The notes beneath the pieces were generated by a model. It ran no database searches, was not told where the DNA came from, and saw only the letters and a list, made by a program, of their open reading frames with translations. From the IMG/VR virus record IMGVR_UViG_3300025128_000105, positions 1 to 41,214 of that record: 41,214 nt of DNA; one strand, written 5' to 3'. The position numbers were made by a program, and so were the translations under genes. Origin of the DNA: a virus. Below are positions 25,041 to 32,834 of the stretch, in pieces (positions within the stretch are counted from its first letter, which is position 1; the number at the start of each line of letters is the position of its first letter).

Positions 25041-25227
25041 TTTGCTCCTTATCTTCTAGCAGGTTAGAGAGTTCCTGTTTCGTGGCTTCTAAGCCGTTAA
25101 TTTGTCCTATTATATACTTATAATTTTCCATACTGTCAACACTTCCTGATGTTATTGTAACAGATAATGCCTCTAATCTAGTATTTATAAATTTAAGTAG
25201 TCTTCTTATGACGTTTTCTAATTGCAT
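25000..25227 (-). CDS. Small helical protein, 75 aa
   Basis: The start is ATG 25225-25227 with AAGGAAA just upstream; an earlier in-frame ATG would add nine residues overlapping the previous gene. The product (MQLENVIRRLLKFINTRLEA...) is a two-helix protein with a short turn (VTITSGSVDSMENYKYIIGQ) and an acidic C-terminus. It overlaps the GroES-like gene by 41 nt. I know similar small coiled-coil proteins next to head genes, with no function. Confidence 0.66.
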   Translation of the reverse strand: MQLENVIRRLLKFINTRLEALSVTITSGSVDSMENYKYIIGQINGLEATKQELSNLLEDKEQNEKATVIDINTKQ

Positions 25228-25477
25228 CTTTTCCTTTCTTAGCAATGGATGCAACTTGGCTTTTACCCATAACTTTAGCCCGTTGTTCCATAACTGTTAA
25301 TATTTGTATTTTGCGTGCAAAGGGTTTACTTACACGTTTTACTTTTGCAACAGTTGCTCTTGCATCTGCTGGTGTTGCAAATTTTATACGGACAGTATCT
25401 CTAGGATTCTCGTCCGTATAAAGTCTTCGGCCAGAGCCTTTAGGTTTTTTACCCGTTCCTTTTTTTGGATCGGCCAC
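25193..25477 (-). CDS. Basic protein with YTDENPRD motif (GTG start)
   Basis: A 94-residue, strongly basic protein starting at a GTG preceded by AAGGAGTTATAG. It begins with KKGTGKKPKGSGRRLYTDEN, followed by a compact domain VRIKFATPADARATVAKVKR and SKPFARKIQILTVMEQRAKV. High lysine/arginine content suggests nucleic-acid contact. The motif YTD(D/E)NPR also appears in the large protein at 30420-32834. Its 3' end overlaps the next gene by 35 nt. Confidence 0.7.
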   Translation of the reverse strand: MADPKKGTGKKPKGSGRRLYTDENPRDTVRIKFATPADARATVAKVKRVSKPFARKIQILTVMEQRAKVMGKSQVASIAKKGKDAIRKRHKKTT

Positions 25478-25577
25478 CTATAACTCCTTGTAATGTTTTA
25501 GCTTGACCAGCATGTGTCTTAGATGCTTTTTTCAAACCTTTAATTACTTTCTTTATTTTTGCTTTGGCTTTTTTCAT
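25449..25577 (-). CDS. Tiny lysine-rich protein, 42 aa
   Basis: An ATG at 25575-25577, overlapping the upstream stop (TAATG), opens a 42-codon frame ending within the next gene. The product starts MKKAKAKIKKVIKGLKKASK and is almost entirely basic and helical. Coupling and the packed run of similar genes support it; a DNA-condensing or packaged role is conjecture. Confidence 0.6.
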   Translation of the reverse strand: MKKAKAKIKKVIKGLKKASKTHAGQAKTLQGVIGGRSKKRNG

Positions 25578-25711
25578 TATGCCTTCTTCTTTTTCATCTT
25601 AGCTTTTTTCTTTTTAGCCATGACGAATTTTTTTAATTGTGGTGGTATAGAACCTTTTTTCATTCCAGGTCTTTGCATCATCATACCGCCACCCATTTTT
25701 GCTTTTCTCAT
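25577..25711 (-). CDS. Tiny Met/Lys-rich protein, 44 aa
   Basis: A 44-codon frame starting at ATG 25709-25711. The product begins MRKAKMGGGMMMQRPGMKKG and ends in a long lysine run. Its stop overlaps the next ATG by one base. The Gly-Met-rich segment then poly-basic tail is a pattern I associate with small marine phage proteins of unknown role. Confidence 0.6.
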   Translation of the reverse strand: MRKAKMGGGMMMQRPGMKKGSIPPQLKKFVMAKKKKAKMKKKKA

Positions 25712-25712
25712 G

Positions 25713-26075
25713 TTAACACTTCCATCTTCTGCGAGCCTGTCTTAGTCTTGAATTAGGATCTTTTGCGGCTTTAGGAAACTTCTTCATTTGTCCTGCGCTT
25801 CTTGCACAAAATGATTTACGTCTTTTAGCAGCTTTAGATCCTGGTTTGACTTTGCCAGTGACCGCTGTTTTTAGTTTTGAGCCGGGATTTGCTCTTCGAT
25901 ATGCAGCCACTCCGGCCCTTGTCATGCCTGCACCTTTTTCCGTTGGACGGAAATTCTTTTTATTTCTTTTGGGCATTACGTCACCACCTCTTTTTAGAGC
26001 TGATCTGCCATCAGGAAAATTTCCATAATACTGTTTTGGTTCACCAAATCTTTGTCCGTAATCATTTCTAGACAT
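25713..26075 (-). CDS. Small basic Cys protein with RRKSFCARSAGQ motif
   Basis: A 120-residue protein. I use ATG 26073-26075 (MSRNDYGQRFGEPKQYYGNF), with GGAG eight bases upstream; the longer frame lies inside the upstream gene. The C-terminal domain has GVAAYRRANPGSKLKTAVTG, RRKSFCARSAGQMKKFPK and PNSRLRQARRRWKC, a conserved cysteine/arginine-rich unit seen in T4-like and marine phages and in some giant viruses (I recall it as DUF6321; unconfirmed). The two Cys could bind a metal or form a bond in virions. Function unknown. Confidence 0.72.
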   Translation of the reverse strand: MSRNDYGQRFGEPKQYYGNFPDGRSALKRGGDVMPKRNKKNFRPTEKGAGMTRAGVAAYRRANPGSKLKTAVTGKVKPGSKAAKRRKSFCARSAGQMKKFPKAAKDPNSRLRQARRRWKC

Positions 26076-26376
26076 ACATCGATCTCCTTGCCATAAAACC
26101 ACCACCCATAGCTTTTGTTCTTTTTGCAAATGTTTTAACATTTGTTGGTTTGCCACCAACTCCCTGTGCTACTGCTCTTTTTCTTTTTACAGCTGATCTT
26201 CTTTGACCTTCACTCATACGTCTAGCTTTTGCAAGTGGGACACATTTTGGATACTTACGTTTTGCATCTGCTTTCTGTTTTGATCTTCCACATTTTGAAA
26301 AAGATCCATCCTTCTTTTTACTTCCTATGTCTACCCACTTTTGGGCAAACCATTTATCTAAACCGTTTTTAGCCAT
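26068..26376 (-). CDS. Small basic Cys protein, DUF5872-like
   Basis: A 102-residue protein with LDKWFAQKWVDIGSKKKDGS, FSKCGRSKQ, RKYPKCVPLAKARRMSEGQR and GGKPTNVKTFAK. The WVDI..CGR..YPKCVP pattern recurs in marine phages and giant viruses (I recall the name DUF5872; unconfirmed). It overlaps its neighbours by 8 and 1 nt. Like the next two genes it is short, basic and Cys-bearing. Role unknown; structural DNA-binding is a guess. Confidence 0.72.
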   Translation of the reverse strand: MAKNGLDKWFAQKWVDIGSKKKDGSFSKCGRSKQKADAKRKYPKCVPLAKARRMSEGQRRSAVKRKRAVAQGVGGKPTNVKTFAKRTKAMGGGFMARRSMYV

Positions 26377-26639
26377 TAGGAATTCTTTCCGACAGCCTGT
26401 CTGTTCATTCCTTTTTTACAGATTCCACCACCTTTTAGACCCTGTCTTTTTAATCTTGCAGTTGCTTCCATTAATCCACCTTCAGCTTTGCTGCCTCTAA
26501 AATCTTTTCTCTTTACACCAGATGGATCTTTAATTTTACCCGCACAGATTTTGCTGGCATATGCGTTCGCGTATGCACTGGGATATACCTTGAATTTTCT
26601 TTTTGCTGCTGCTTTACCTCTAGGACATAGTTTAGTCAT
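26376..26639 (-). CDS. Small basic protein with YPSAYANAYASK motif
   Basis: An 87-residue protein. FKVYPSAYANAYASKICAGK is a conserved motif in many small virus and phage proteins; LCPRGKAAAKRK before it and GGGICKKGMNRQ after it add two more Cys-basic clusters. One-base overlaps couple it on both sides. The Ser/Tyr/Ala motif probably forms a short helix; function unknown. Confidence 0.72.
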   Translation of the reverse strand: MTKLCPRGKAAAKRKFKVYPSAYANAYASKICAGKIKDPSGVKRKDFRGSKAEGGLMEATARLKRQGLKGGGICKKGMNRQAVGKNS

Positions 26640-26770
26640 TATTTCCTCGCTGTTTGTTTTGCACGTTTAAAGTCAGATGCTTTTGGTGCACCTTTAGCAC
26701 CTTTTTTACGCATCTTACCACCACGTTTTCTTTTAGCATGTATATTTGCATATAAACCTTTTCCAGCCAT
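26639..26770 (-). CDS. Tiny basic protein MAGKGLYANIHAKRKR, 43 aa
   Basis: A 43-codon frame starting at ATG 26768-26770. The sequence MAGKGLYANIHAKRKR and later KGAPKASDFKRAKQTA matches a very common tiny phage protein I have seen near capsid and portal genes. Coupled to both neighbours by TAATG. Function unknown. Confidence 0.7.
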   Translation of the reverse strand: MAGKGLYANIHAKRKRGGKMRKKGAKGAPKASDFKRAKQTARK

Positions 26771-27258
26771 TATATAATTTTTTTCTTTGGTTTTTTCTTA
26801 CCGTTGATAACACCTCTACCTTTTAAGATATCAGCAAATGTAACTTTACCATCTCCTGTTAAATCAGGAAACTTTTTTTTCTTCTCAGCATCGCCACCTT
26901 TTTTAGCCTGCATTCTAATGTTTTGTTTTTGTTTTTCTTTTTTAATTTTTTTCTTTGGACCAAAAACTTCAGCTATTTTTTGCACGTTTGATTTTTTTGC
27001 AAACGGATTAGGTGTTCCTTTTTTATAACCAACTCTACCACCTTTAGCTTTTGAATCTACAATTTTAGATATTTTTTCTTTAAATTTAGAAAGTGGATTT
27101 TTTGTTTTAACATCTATTTTACCTTCAGGACTAAGCACTGATAGTATTTCATCTCTACTTTTAATTTGTTTATCTGCAATATCTTTTTTCTTTTTTAAAT
27201 TTTTTGCAATTTTAGGTACGACCATTTCGTATGCATATTTTGATGTTTTTTTAAACAT
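26770..27258 (-). CDS. Basic protein with GGRVGYKKG and EF-hand-like motifs
   Basis: A 162-residue lysine-rich protein. A helical N-terminal part is followed by DSKAKGGRVGYKKGTPNPFA, the same GGRxGxKxG element that recurs in the 32834-35110 protein. Near the C-terminus FPDLTGDGKVTFADILKGRG resembles a single EF-hand/dockerin calcium loop (D-x-x-G-D-G-x-x-x-x-D). It ends in a poly-lysine tail. It could anchor or process virion components; no function is established. Confidence 0.7.
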   Translation of the reverse strand: MFKKTSKYAYEMVVPKIAKNLKKKKDIADKQIKSRDEILSVLSPEGKIDVKTKNPLSKFKEKISKIVDSKAKGGRVGYKKGTPNPFAKKSNVQKIAEVFGPKKKIKKEKQKQNIRMQAKKGGDAEKKKKFPDLTGDGKVTFADILKGRGVINGKKKPKKKII

Positions 27259-27644
27259 TATTTTTTTCCTCCATTACGGAATATTTGTGTACCCTTTATA
27301 CCATAAATGCTCGCCACGACAAGGATCCAAAGATTTGTGAACCAGCTCGGGAGCTGCGAGAACATATCGAAGAACAATTTTACCTTGTCCATCGCTGTTG
27401 GGTCATCCGATATCACTGCCCAAGCGAGTACCAACACGGGCAAACTAAGAATTATCAAAACTGCCTCGTCTTTCCAGTCCGATTGTCTAGCCTCTAACAA
27501 TTTTCCCTGGTAAGCTTCGTCACCTCGGGCCATACGTTCAGCATGCATTAATTGTGCATCTGACATTGCCATTTTTGTCTTCTGCTTGTTAGCGTAAATT
27601 TTACTTCCTGCAGAGACGGCTAATTTTATCGCCGATAACCACAT
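27258..27644 (-). CDS. Holin-like membrane protein
   Basis: A 128-residue protein. A polar helical N-terminus (about 1-55) with LSAIKLAVSAGSKIY is followed by two clear hydrophobic segments: VLIILSLPVLVLAWAVI (about 62-80) and WILVVASIYGIKGTQIF (about 106-122). WKDEAVLIILSLPVLV and the DDPTAMDKVKLFF loop follow the layout of a 3-TM holin family I recall from gene transfer agents and marine phages. A holin would form the inner-membrane lesion at lysis. No endolysin is visible in this window. GC is higher here than in neighbours. Confidence 0.68.
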   Translation of the reverse strand: MWLSAIKLAVSAGSKIYANKQKTKMAMSDAQLMHAERMARGDEAYQGKLLEARQSDWKDEAVLIILSLPVLVLAWAVISDDPTAMDKVKLFFDMFSQLPSWFTNLWILVVASIYGIKGTQIFRNGGKK

Positions 27645-27645
27645 A

Positions 27646-27828
27646 TTAGTACGCTTTAGAGTTTCTTTTCTTTTCTGCTAACATTCTTTTCTGACCGCCA
27701 ACTGGCATTTCAGGTTTTCCTGTAGCAATATAATTAAAAGCTTGGTCAGCAGTTGTTTTAGATCTAGGATCTACCTCAATACTTTGCTCTGCAACCTTAA
27801 CTTCTTTTATTTTGTCTAGTTTTTGCAT
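27646..27828 (-). CDS. Small hypothetical protein, 60 aa
   Basis: A 60-residue protein starting MQKLDKIKEVKVAEQSIEVD, with DPRSKTTADQAFNYIATGKP and a basic end (KRMLAEKKRNSKAY). It lies one base from the next gene and directly follows the tiny gene upstream. The pattern is conserved-looking; no function known. Confidence 0.65.
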   Translation of the reverse strand: MQKLDKIKEVKVAEQSIEVDPRSKTTADQAFNYIATGKPEMPVGGQKRMLAEKKRNSKAY

Positions 27829-27960
27829 TTATGCTCCTTTTTTTACACCTTTTATAACACCTTTGTTCTTAGATGCATAGAATATCTTTTCACCCTTCTT
27901 TTTACCGTACTGTTTTTTCATGGATTTCATAATTTTTTTACCTTTTTTGTTTAATGGCAT
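27829..27960 (-). CDS. Tiny basic phage protein MPLNKKGKKIMKSMKKQYG, 43 aa
   Basis: A 43-codon frame whose ATG (27958-27960) overlaps the portal stop. It contains KKQYGKKKGEKIFYASKNKG, a widespread short phage motif found beside portal and terminase genes. Very basic, probably helical. Function unknown; good confidence that it is real. Confidence 0.75.
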   Translation of the reverse strand: MPLNKKGKKIMKSMKKQYGKKKGEKIFYASKNKGVIKGVKKGA

Positions 27961-30416
27961 TAATTATCCTCCGTAATAACCGCTGCCTGCTGCACTCCGG
28001 TCTTTGCAAGGCTAACTCCAGCTCTTAATTTAGCTAAATCTTCGTTTTGATCCATTTTATCCTCTGCAATCTCGCCTTGTTGCATCAATCTTGCTCTTGC
28101 AAGGTCAATTTGAGCTTCATCATTGTCTCTTTTTCGCTCATTTTCCATCGCACGAAGGTCAACCTCACGTGATTTTAGTTTTAAAAGAGGATCATTGTCA
28201 AATTGTGAGGTAATTTTCTTTTCTTCCTTCATAAATTCCTCAGTCATTTCTGCAATTAATACAGATTTTCTTGATTCAATCTGATTTGTTAAGGCTTGTA
28301 GCTGTTGTTGGATGTTTGGATCCATGGCAGCTTGTTGTTGCATCAACATCATCTGTTGCATTTGCTCTCTAAACTCTAATTGTACCTGTTCTTGTGCCAT
28401 TAGACTAATATGCTCTAAAATATTTTTTTGTATTGCAGCCATAACCGCAGGATTATTTCTAACAATATTAGTCGACATAAAATTTAAGTGTGCAGTTATG
28501 TGTGCTCTGTGGTCTTGGCCAGGAAAAGCTTGAAATGGTTTTCCTGCTAAAGCATTTATGTGTTCTAAACTTGGATCCATAGGTGCAGTTGGTGCTGGTG
28601 GTGGTAGAACTGCGTCTACATTTTTAACACCAATCGCTTCATACATGTTTCTGTAAACTTGATACAAGTTGTGTATCTGTGGGTTTGATGTTGCAAGTTG
28701 TAATTGTGTTTGTGCTAAGGTCACTCTTTGTGACATAGAAAATATATTTGGATCTGCAACAGGAACAATATCTATTCTGTTATCAAAGTCTGCTTGTTTA
28801 ATATTTCTTGCACCGCCTACAACATCGTATGGATATTCTGGTGGTAAATATTGTGATACAACTGTTGACAATAATTTAAATTCATCTCTCATAGCTGCAT
28901 AACATCTTTTGTGTATTGCGCTCATAACTCTTGAACCACGTTCTAATAATGCTATTGTTGTTCCAACAGCAGCACCTTGATTACCATCACCTACTTGCAT
29001 ATCAGCAATAGCTGCAAATCTTTGTCCTGCTTGCACAACAATACCTAATAAATTTAATAATGTTTGAGATGGTTCTTTGTATGGTAATGGAAAGAATGCA
29101 TCACGTAATGATCCACCCGGAGCATCAACATCTTTAAACTCACCTGGCTGTATTGGTGCTGCTTCGTCTCTAACTCTAACGCCTCTTTGTTTAAATCCTG
29201 CAGGTAAATTAGATAATGTTCCTGCATCTAATAATTGACGGAGAGCCGCCGTTGCCGTACGACTCAATCCGCCAATCATGTGAATGAGTCCAAAGCCATA
29301 AAATCCTAGTCCTGGCAGAAATTTAAAATGGACAAAATATTGGATCTTATTTTTCTTTAGATCATTGGGCGCATAGTTTCTCTTGATTGAGAGAACTATT
29401 CGGCTGCCTTCTTCTACAGTTACTATGTAGGGCAATTTTATTCCTGTTGGTTGTCCGTCAGCACCAACTTCTTCAAAACCTTCTAAGTCTAAATTAACAT
29501 GACACTCTAGCAAAGTGTATACTGGTTCTTGTTTACCAGTTTTTTTAGTGCCATCTAATTCACGTTCTTTTTTTTCTAAATCATTTTTTTCAACATTACC
29601 TGGGGGCCCTAATTCTACATCTCTATAGAATCCATTGACCTGTTGTTTTCTTAATTCATTTTCAGATATTTTAATTACGTGTATTACAGATTCCGCATCA
29701 TCAATACTTGTTGCTGTATATGGCACAACTAATTCATCTGCTGGTACAAATTTAGAAACTACTCTACCCATAGGTACATCATAGTAAACTTTTTTAAATG
29801 TAGATCCTGCGAGTGGTAAATGAAATAACATAGAATCAAACTCTGATTCATATTCTTTCATTTCATCCATGATTAAATAATTCATGTAATCTTTTACTCG
29901 TTGTGCCTGTAATTCTGTTTGTGGATTTTTAATCCCTATGATTTGAGTTCTTACTGGCCCATCTGACGGTAATAATTCTTTGTAGGCCTGAGCTTGAAAT
30001 TGTGTAACTGCTTCTGCTAACACTGGGTGTGTTGCACCTGAAGCTCCCTGAAATGGTTCTGTTCTATTTTCGTATTTAAATCCTAAAAGATCTAAACCTT
30101 CTGTATAAGATCTTTCCCAGTCTTTTCTAGAAGCTTTATAGTCCATGTAGTTTTGAACCATTTCATTTCCAACTGGTTCTAAAACATCGTCTGGTAAAAT
30201 ATCTGCTAAGTTATCAAAGTGTGCTTCTGTGCCCGGTATGTTTATAGCTCCCGGTTCAAAGTCAATTGTTGCACCACCATCTTCTTCTGGTACTACTTCA
30301 ACTGGTCCTTTTAATTCTTCTGGTTCCTGAACTTCAACTTCTTGTTGCACCTCTTCTTCTGAAGGCACCTCAAGTTTTGTTCTAGTGTTCGGGAGTCCTT
30401 TGTCTATTTCTGCCAT
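27960..30416 (-). CDS. Portal protein (P22-like, long form)
   Basis: An 818-residue protein. After an acidic N-terminus (about 1-70), NYMDYKASRKDWERSYTEG, YENRTEPFQGASGATHPVLA and QAQAYKELLPSDGPVRTQII form the characteristic portal clip/wing start of large P22-like portals. FHLPLAGSTFKKVYYDVPMG and GLIHMIGGLSRTATAALRQL follow. The C-terminal 200 residues are a long Gln/Met-rich helical barrel (QMQQMMLMQQQAAMD, KLKSREVDLRAMENERK), as in P22. It forms the twelve-subunit ring for DNA packaging and exit. It directly follows the two large proteins downstream of the terminase. Confidence 0.88.
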   Translation of the reverse strand: MAEIDKGLPNTRTKLEVPSEEEVQQEVEVQEPEELKGPVEVVPEEDGGATIDFEPGAINIPGTEAHFDNLADILPDDVLEPVGNEMVQNYMDYKASRKDWERSYTEGLDLLGFKYENRTEPFQGASGATHPVLAEAVTQFQAQAYKELLPSDGPVRTQIIGIKNPQTELQAQRVKDYMNYLIMDEMKEYESEFDSMLFHLPLAGSTFKKVYYDVPMGRVVSKFVPADELVVPYTATSIDDAESVIHVIKISENELRKQQVNGFYRDVELGPPGNVEKNDLEKKERELDGTKKTGKQEPVYTLLECHVNLDLEGFEEVGADGQPTGIKLPYIVTVEEGSRIVLSIKRNYAPNDLKKNKIQYFVHFKFLPGLGFYGFGLIHMIGGLSRTATAALRQLLDAGTLSNLPAGFKQRGVRVRDEAAPIQPGEFKDVDAPGGSLRDAFFPLPYKEPSQTLLNLLGIVVQAGQRFAAIADMQVGDGNQGAAVGTTIALLERGSRVMSAIHKRCYAAMRDEFKLLSTVVSQYLPPEYPYDVVGGARNIKQADFDNRIDIVPVADPNIFSMSQRVTLAQTQLQLATSNPQIHNLYQVYRNMYEAIGVKNVDAVLPPPAPTAPMDPSLEHINALAGKPFQAFPGQDHRAHITAHLNFMSTNIVRNNPAVMAAIQKNILEHISLMAQEQVQLEFREQMQQMMLMQQQAAMDPNIQQQLQALTNQIESRKSVLIAEMTEEFMKEEKKITSQFDNDPLLKLKSREVDLRAMENERKRDNDEAQIDLARARLMQQGEIAEDKMDQNEDLAKLRAGVSLAKTGVQQAAVITEDN

Positions 30417-30419
30417 TTA

Positions 30420-32834
30420 TTACTCCTTTATCTTCATAGCACGTTTAAACAGTCCTGACAACCCTTGTGAATCAGGATTCATGTTTTCTAGCATAGCTCC
30501 TGAGGGATCACCAGCCTGTTTTGCAATACCGCCACCAGCTAGTTTAGAAACACCACCTGCCTCTGCTATTGCACCTATACCTGCATCTTCTAGTATTTTA
30601 TCATATCCACCAAGGATATTTACCGTTTCATCAACAGGCAAATTTTGTTCTTCTAAATACTTGTTTATTTTTTCTGGAGTTAACATATCTCCTTCTTCTA
30701 TTCTTTTTTGAATTTGCATGTCTATTGCTCTTTTACTAGATGGAACAAACTTAGGTGCGTTAATTACAGATAATTTTTCTTGAGCATCTACTAACGCATC
30801 ATAGTATGCCTTGTCTTTAATTTTTAAATCCATTGGTTTTTCAAAACCACTTATTAATTTTTCTGCTCTACTTAATTTTCCAGATCTATATTTATCTTTT
30901 ATCTCGGCTTGTTTTTCATCTATTTTTTTTCTTAAAGCTTCGCTTTCATCTGGAATATAATCAGAATCGCCAACGCCAAAAAGTCCAGTTTGATAATTAT
31001 CTTTTAGTCTTTGTAATTGTTTTACAGCTTCGTTTTTATCATTAATTAATTCTTGTTGGTCTAACACATACTCAACTTTATCTTTATCTGTAGCTGCACC
31101 TATAAGTTCTTCTCTTACACCTTCATCATAACTTTTCATAAGTCCAAGTCCTCTAAGTGGTGCAGTTAAATAAGATTTACGCAAAGCTTGCATTGTTGAT
31201 TCTCCCTCACTAACTACTTTATCAAAACCTAACGCTGCCTCTAAAAATACTTCACTAACTACGCCTGTTTTAAATAAAGCTCTTGCACCTTTTGATCCAA
31301 AGTTTTTAAGTTTGTTTCCAAGTCTACTCGCTTCACCCGCACTCGCTGCACCTGTTCTTACTTTAGTAATTTCATTTCTCATACCAGTAACAGCTTCGTC
31401 TACTGAGCAAGTTCCAACTGTGCCACCGTTTGCTTTTGCGTTTGGGCAAAACTTCATAAGCTGTTTGTATAATGGCGTGCCTGGTTTAAGGTCTTCTGTT
31501 AATGGAACACCTTCTGTTTTTATTGCAACTCCTTTTTGAGTGGCTATGTCTGTTATATTTTTTTTAGCAGGTTCGCTTAACGCATCAAAATTTTTAACAT
31601 ATTTTGATGCATCTAATTTTTGTCCACGTTCACTTACAATTATAGGAGTATCAACTTTATATTTTTTTTGAAAAGCCTTAGATACTTTATTAAAATCATC
31701 TATGTCTGATGTATTAGCTGTACCATCTAATACTTTTGGAAGTAATCTACTAAATGGTCCATCTATAATTAAGCCTTTTCTAGAATTTATTTTTTTATTT
31801 ATTACTTGAGTTAATTCAGTGTAGCCAGGTGCATTTTCAAATGTAGCTGCTATACCCACAACTTCATCTAAATTAAACAGATCAGTATCAATTACTTTTA
31901 ATATATTAGTCCTTAACGTTTGTAATTTTTGACCTTTTGTTTTTAATAATTTATCTCTTATATTTAGTTTTGATCTCCTTAACTCTTCACTAGCAAATTT
32001 TCCCCATTGGTTTTGTGAGGGAAACTCTGATAGAATTTCGTCTAACAGTCCTCCTTGAGGGGGGATAAGTCCAGGCACTTCTCTAAACCCTAATAAAAAT
32101 TCTTGATATCTAATTAAATCTTGAGCTATCATTCTGACTGCATCGTCAGTGCTGTTTCCGTAAATTAATCGTGCAAGCTCTCTTACGTTATTGATATCCG
32201 TTGCATCTGTTTGTGCTATTCTATGAATAGCTTTTACAGCTCTATCAAAAGGCACTTTCTTTTCTAGTTTTTTAGTTACAGTAAGTTCCTCTGCTTTTTT
32301 AATTTTATTTTCAACGATTTCTTCAGTTGCACCATAAACCATTTTAGTGCTTTGTCCCGCAGATCCTGAAGGAACTTGTGCTTTAAATTTTGCATTCGCC
32401 GGTATGTCTGGATTTTTTTTATAATCTCTAGGTTCTACCTCCCTGACCACTTTATAAATTTTTCTAGGGTTGTCGTCCGTATATTTTCTTTGAGAAGTTT
32501 CTGTAAATTTTCCTGGTGGTACTTTTTTAATTATACCATCTTTAATAGCTTTAGTTATTATTCTACCTACTACAGATTGGTTGACTCCTAATTGTTTTGC
32601 AATGTAAGTTCTACCGCCTTCTCCTTTAGAGTAAGTATTTAAAATTTGTTTAATTTTATCTACATTTAAAACAGTTTTGTTTGGGCCATCAGCTAAAGCT
32701 GCTGGTGTAAAATATGTTGGAAATAGTTTTTTTATTTTTGCATCAGTAAGATCGACTCCGTCTTTTAACGCTAGCCTTGAGCTAGACTCAAGATACTGTT
32801 TCATCTGTCTATATTGCGGAGGTGTAAGTGACAT
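30420..32834 (-). CDS. Large virion-type protein with HTH and C-terminal AGGGIA motif
   Basis: An 804-residue charged helical protein. Residues about 72-105 read YSKGEGGRTYIAKQLGVNQS, a good helix-turn-helix (IAKQLGVNQSVVGRIITKAI). It also has YTDDNPRKIYKVVREVE (compare 25193-25477), a Cys pair KFCPNAKANGGTVGTCS (about 470), and a C-terminal SKLAGGGIAKQAGDPSGAML. The AGGGIA-type end is a recurring marine phage feature. Its place between terminase and portal is unusual. A DNA-binding virion or ejected protein is possible. No enzymatic motif found. Confidence 0.68.
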   Translation of the reverse strand: MSLTPPQYRQMKQYLESSSRLALKDGVDLTDAKIKKLFPTYFTPAALADGPNKTVLNVDKIKQILNTYSKGEGGRTYIAKQLGVNQSVVGRIITKAIKDGIIKKVPPGKFTETSQRKYTDDNPRKIYKVVREVEPRDYKKNPDIPANAKFKAQVPSGSAGQSTKMVYGATEEIVENKIKKAEELTVTKKLEKKVPFDRAVKAIHRIAQTDATDINNVRELARLIYGNSTDDAVRMIAQDLIRYQEFLLGFREVPGLIPPQGGLLDEILSEFPSQNQWGKFASEELRRSKLNIRDKLLKTKGQKLQTLRTNILKVIDTDLFNLDEVVGIAATFENAPGYTELTQVINKKINSRKGLIIDGPFSRLLPKVLDGTANTSDIDDFNKVSKAFQKKYKVDTPIIVSERGQKLDASKYVKNFDALSEPAKKNITDIATQKGVAIKTEGVPLTEDLKPGTPLYKQLMKFCPNAKANGGTVGTCSVDEAVTGMRNEITKVRTGAASAGEASRLGNKLKNFGSKGARALFKTGVVSEVFLEAALGFDKVVSEGESTMQALRKSYLTAPLRGLGLMKSYDEGVREELIGAATDKDKVEYVLDQQELINDKNEAVKQLQRLKDNYQTGLFGVGDSDYIPDESEALRKKIDEKQAEIKDKYRSGKLSRAEKLISGFEKPMDLKIKDKAYYDALVDAQEKLSVINAPKFVPSSKRAIDMQIQKRIEEGDMLTPEKINKYLEEQNLPVDETVNILGGYDKILEDAGIGAIAEAGGVSKLAGGGIAKQAGDPSGAMLENMNPDSQGLSGLFKRAMKIKE

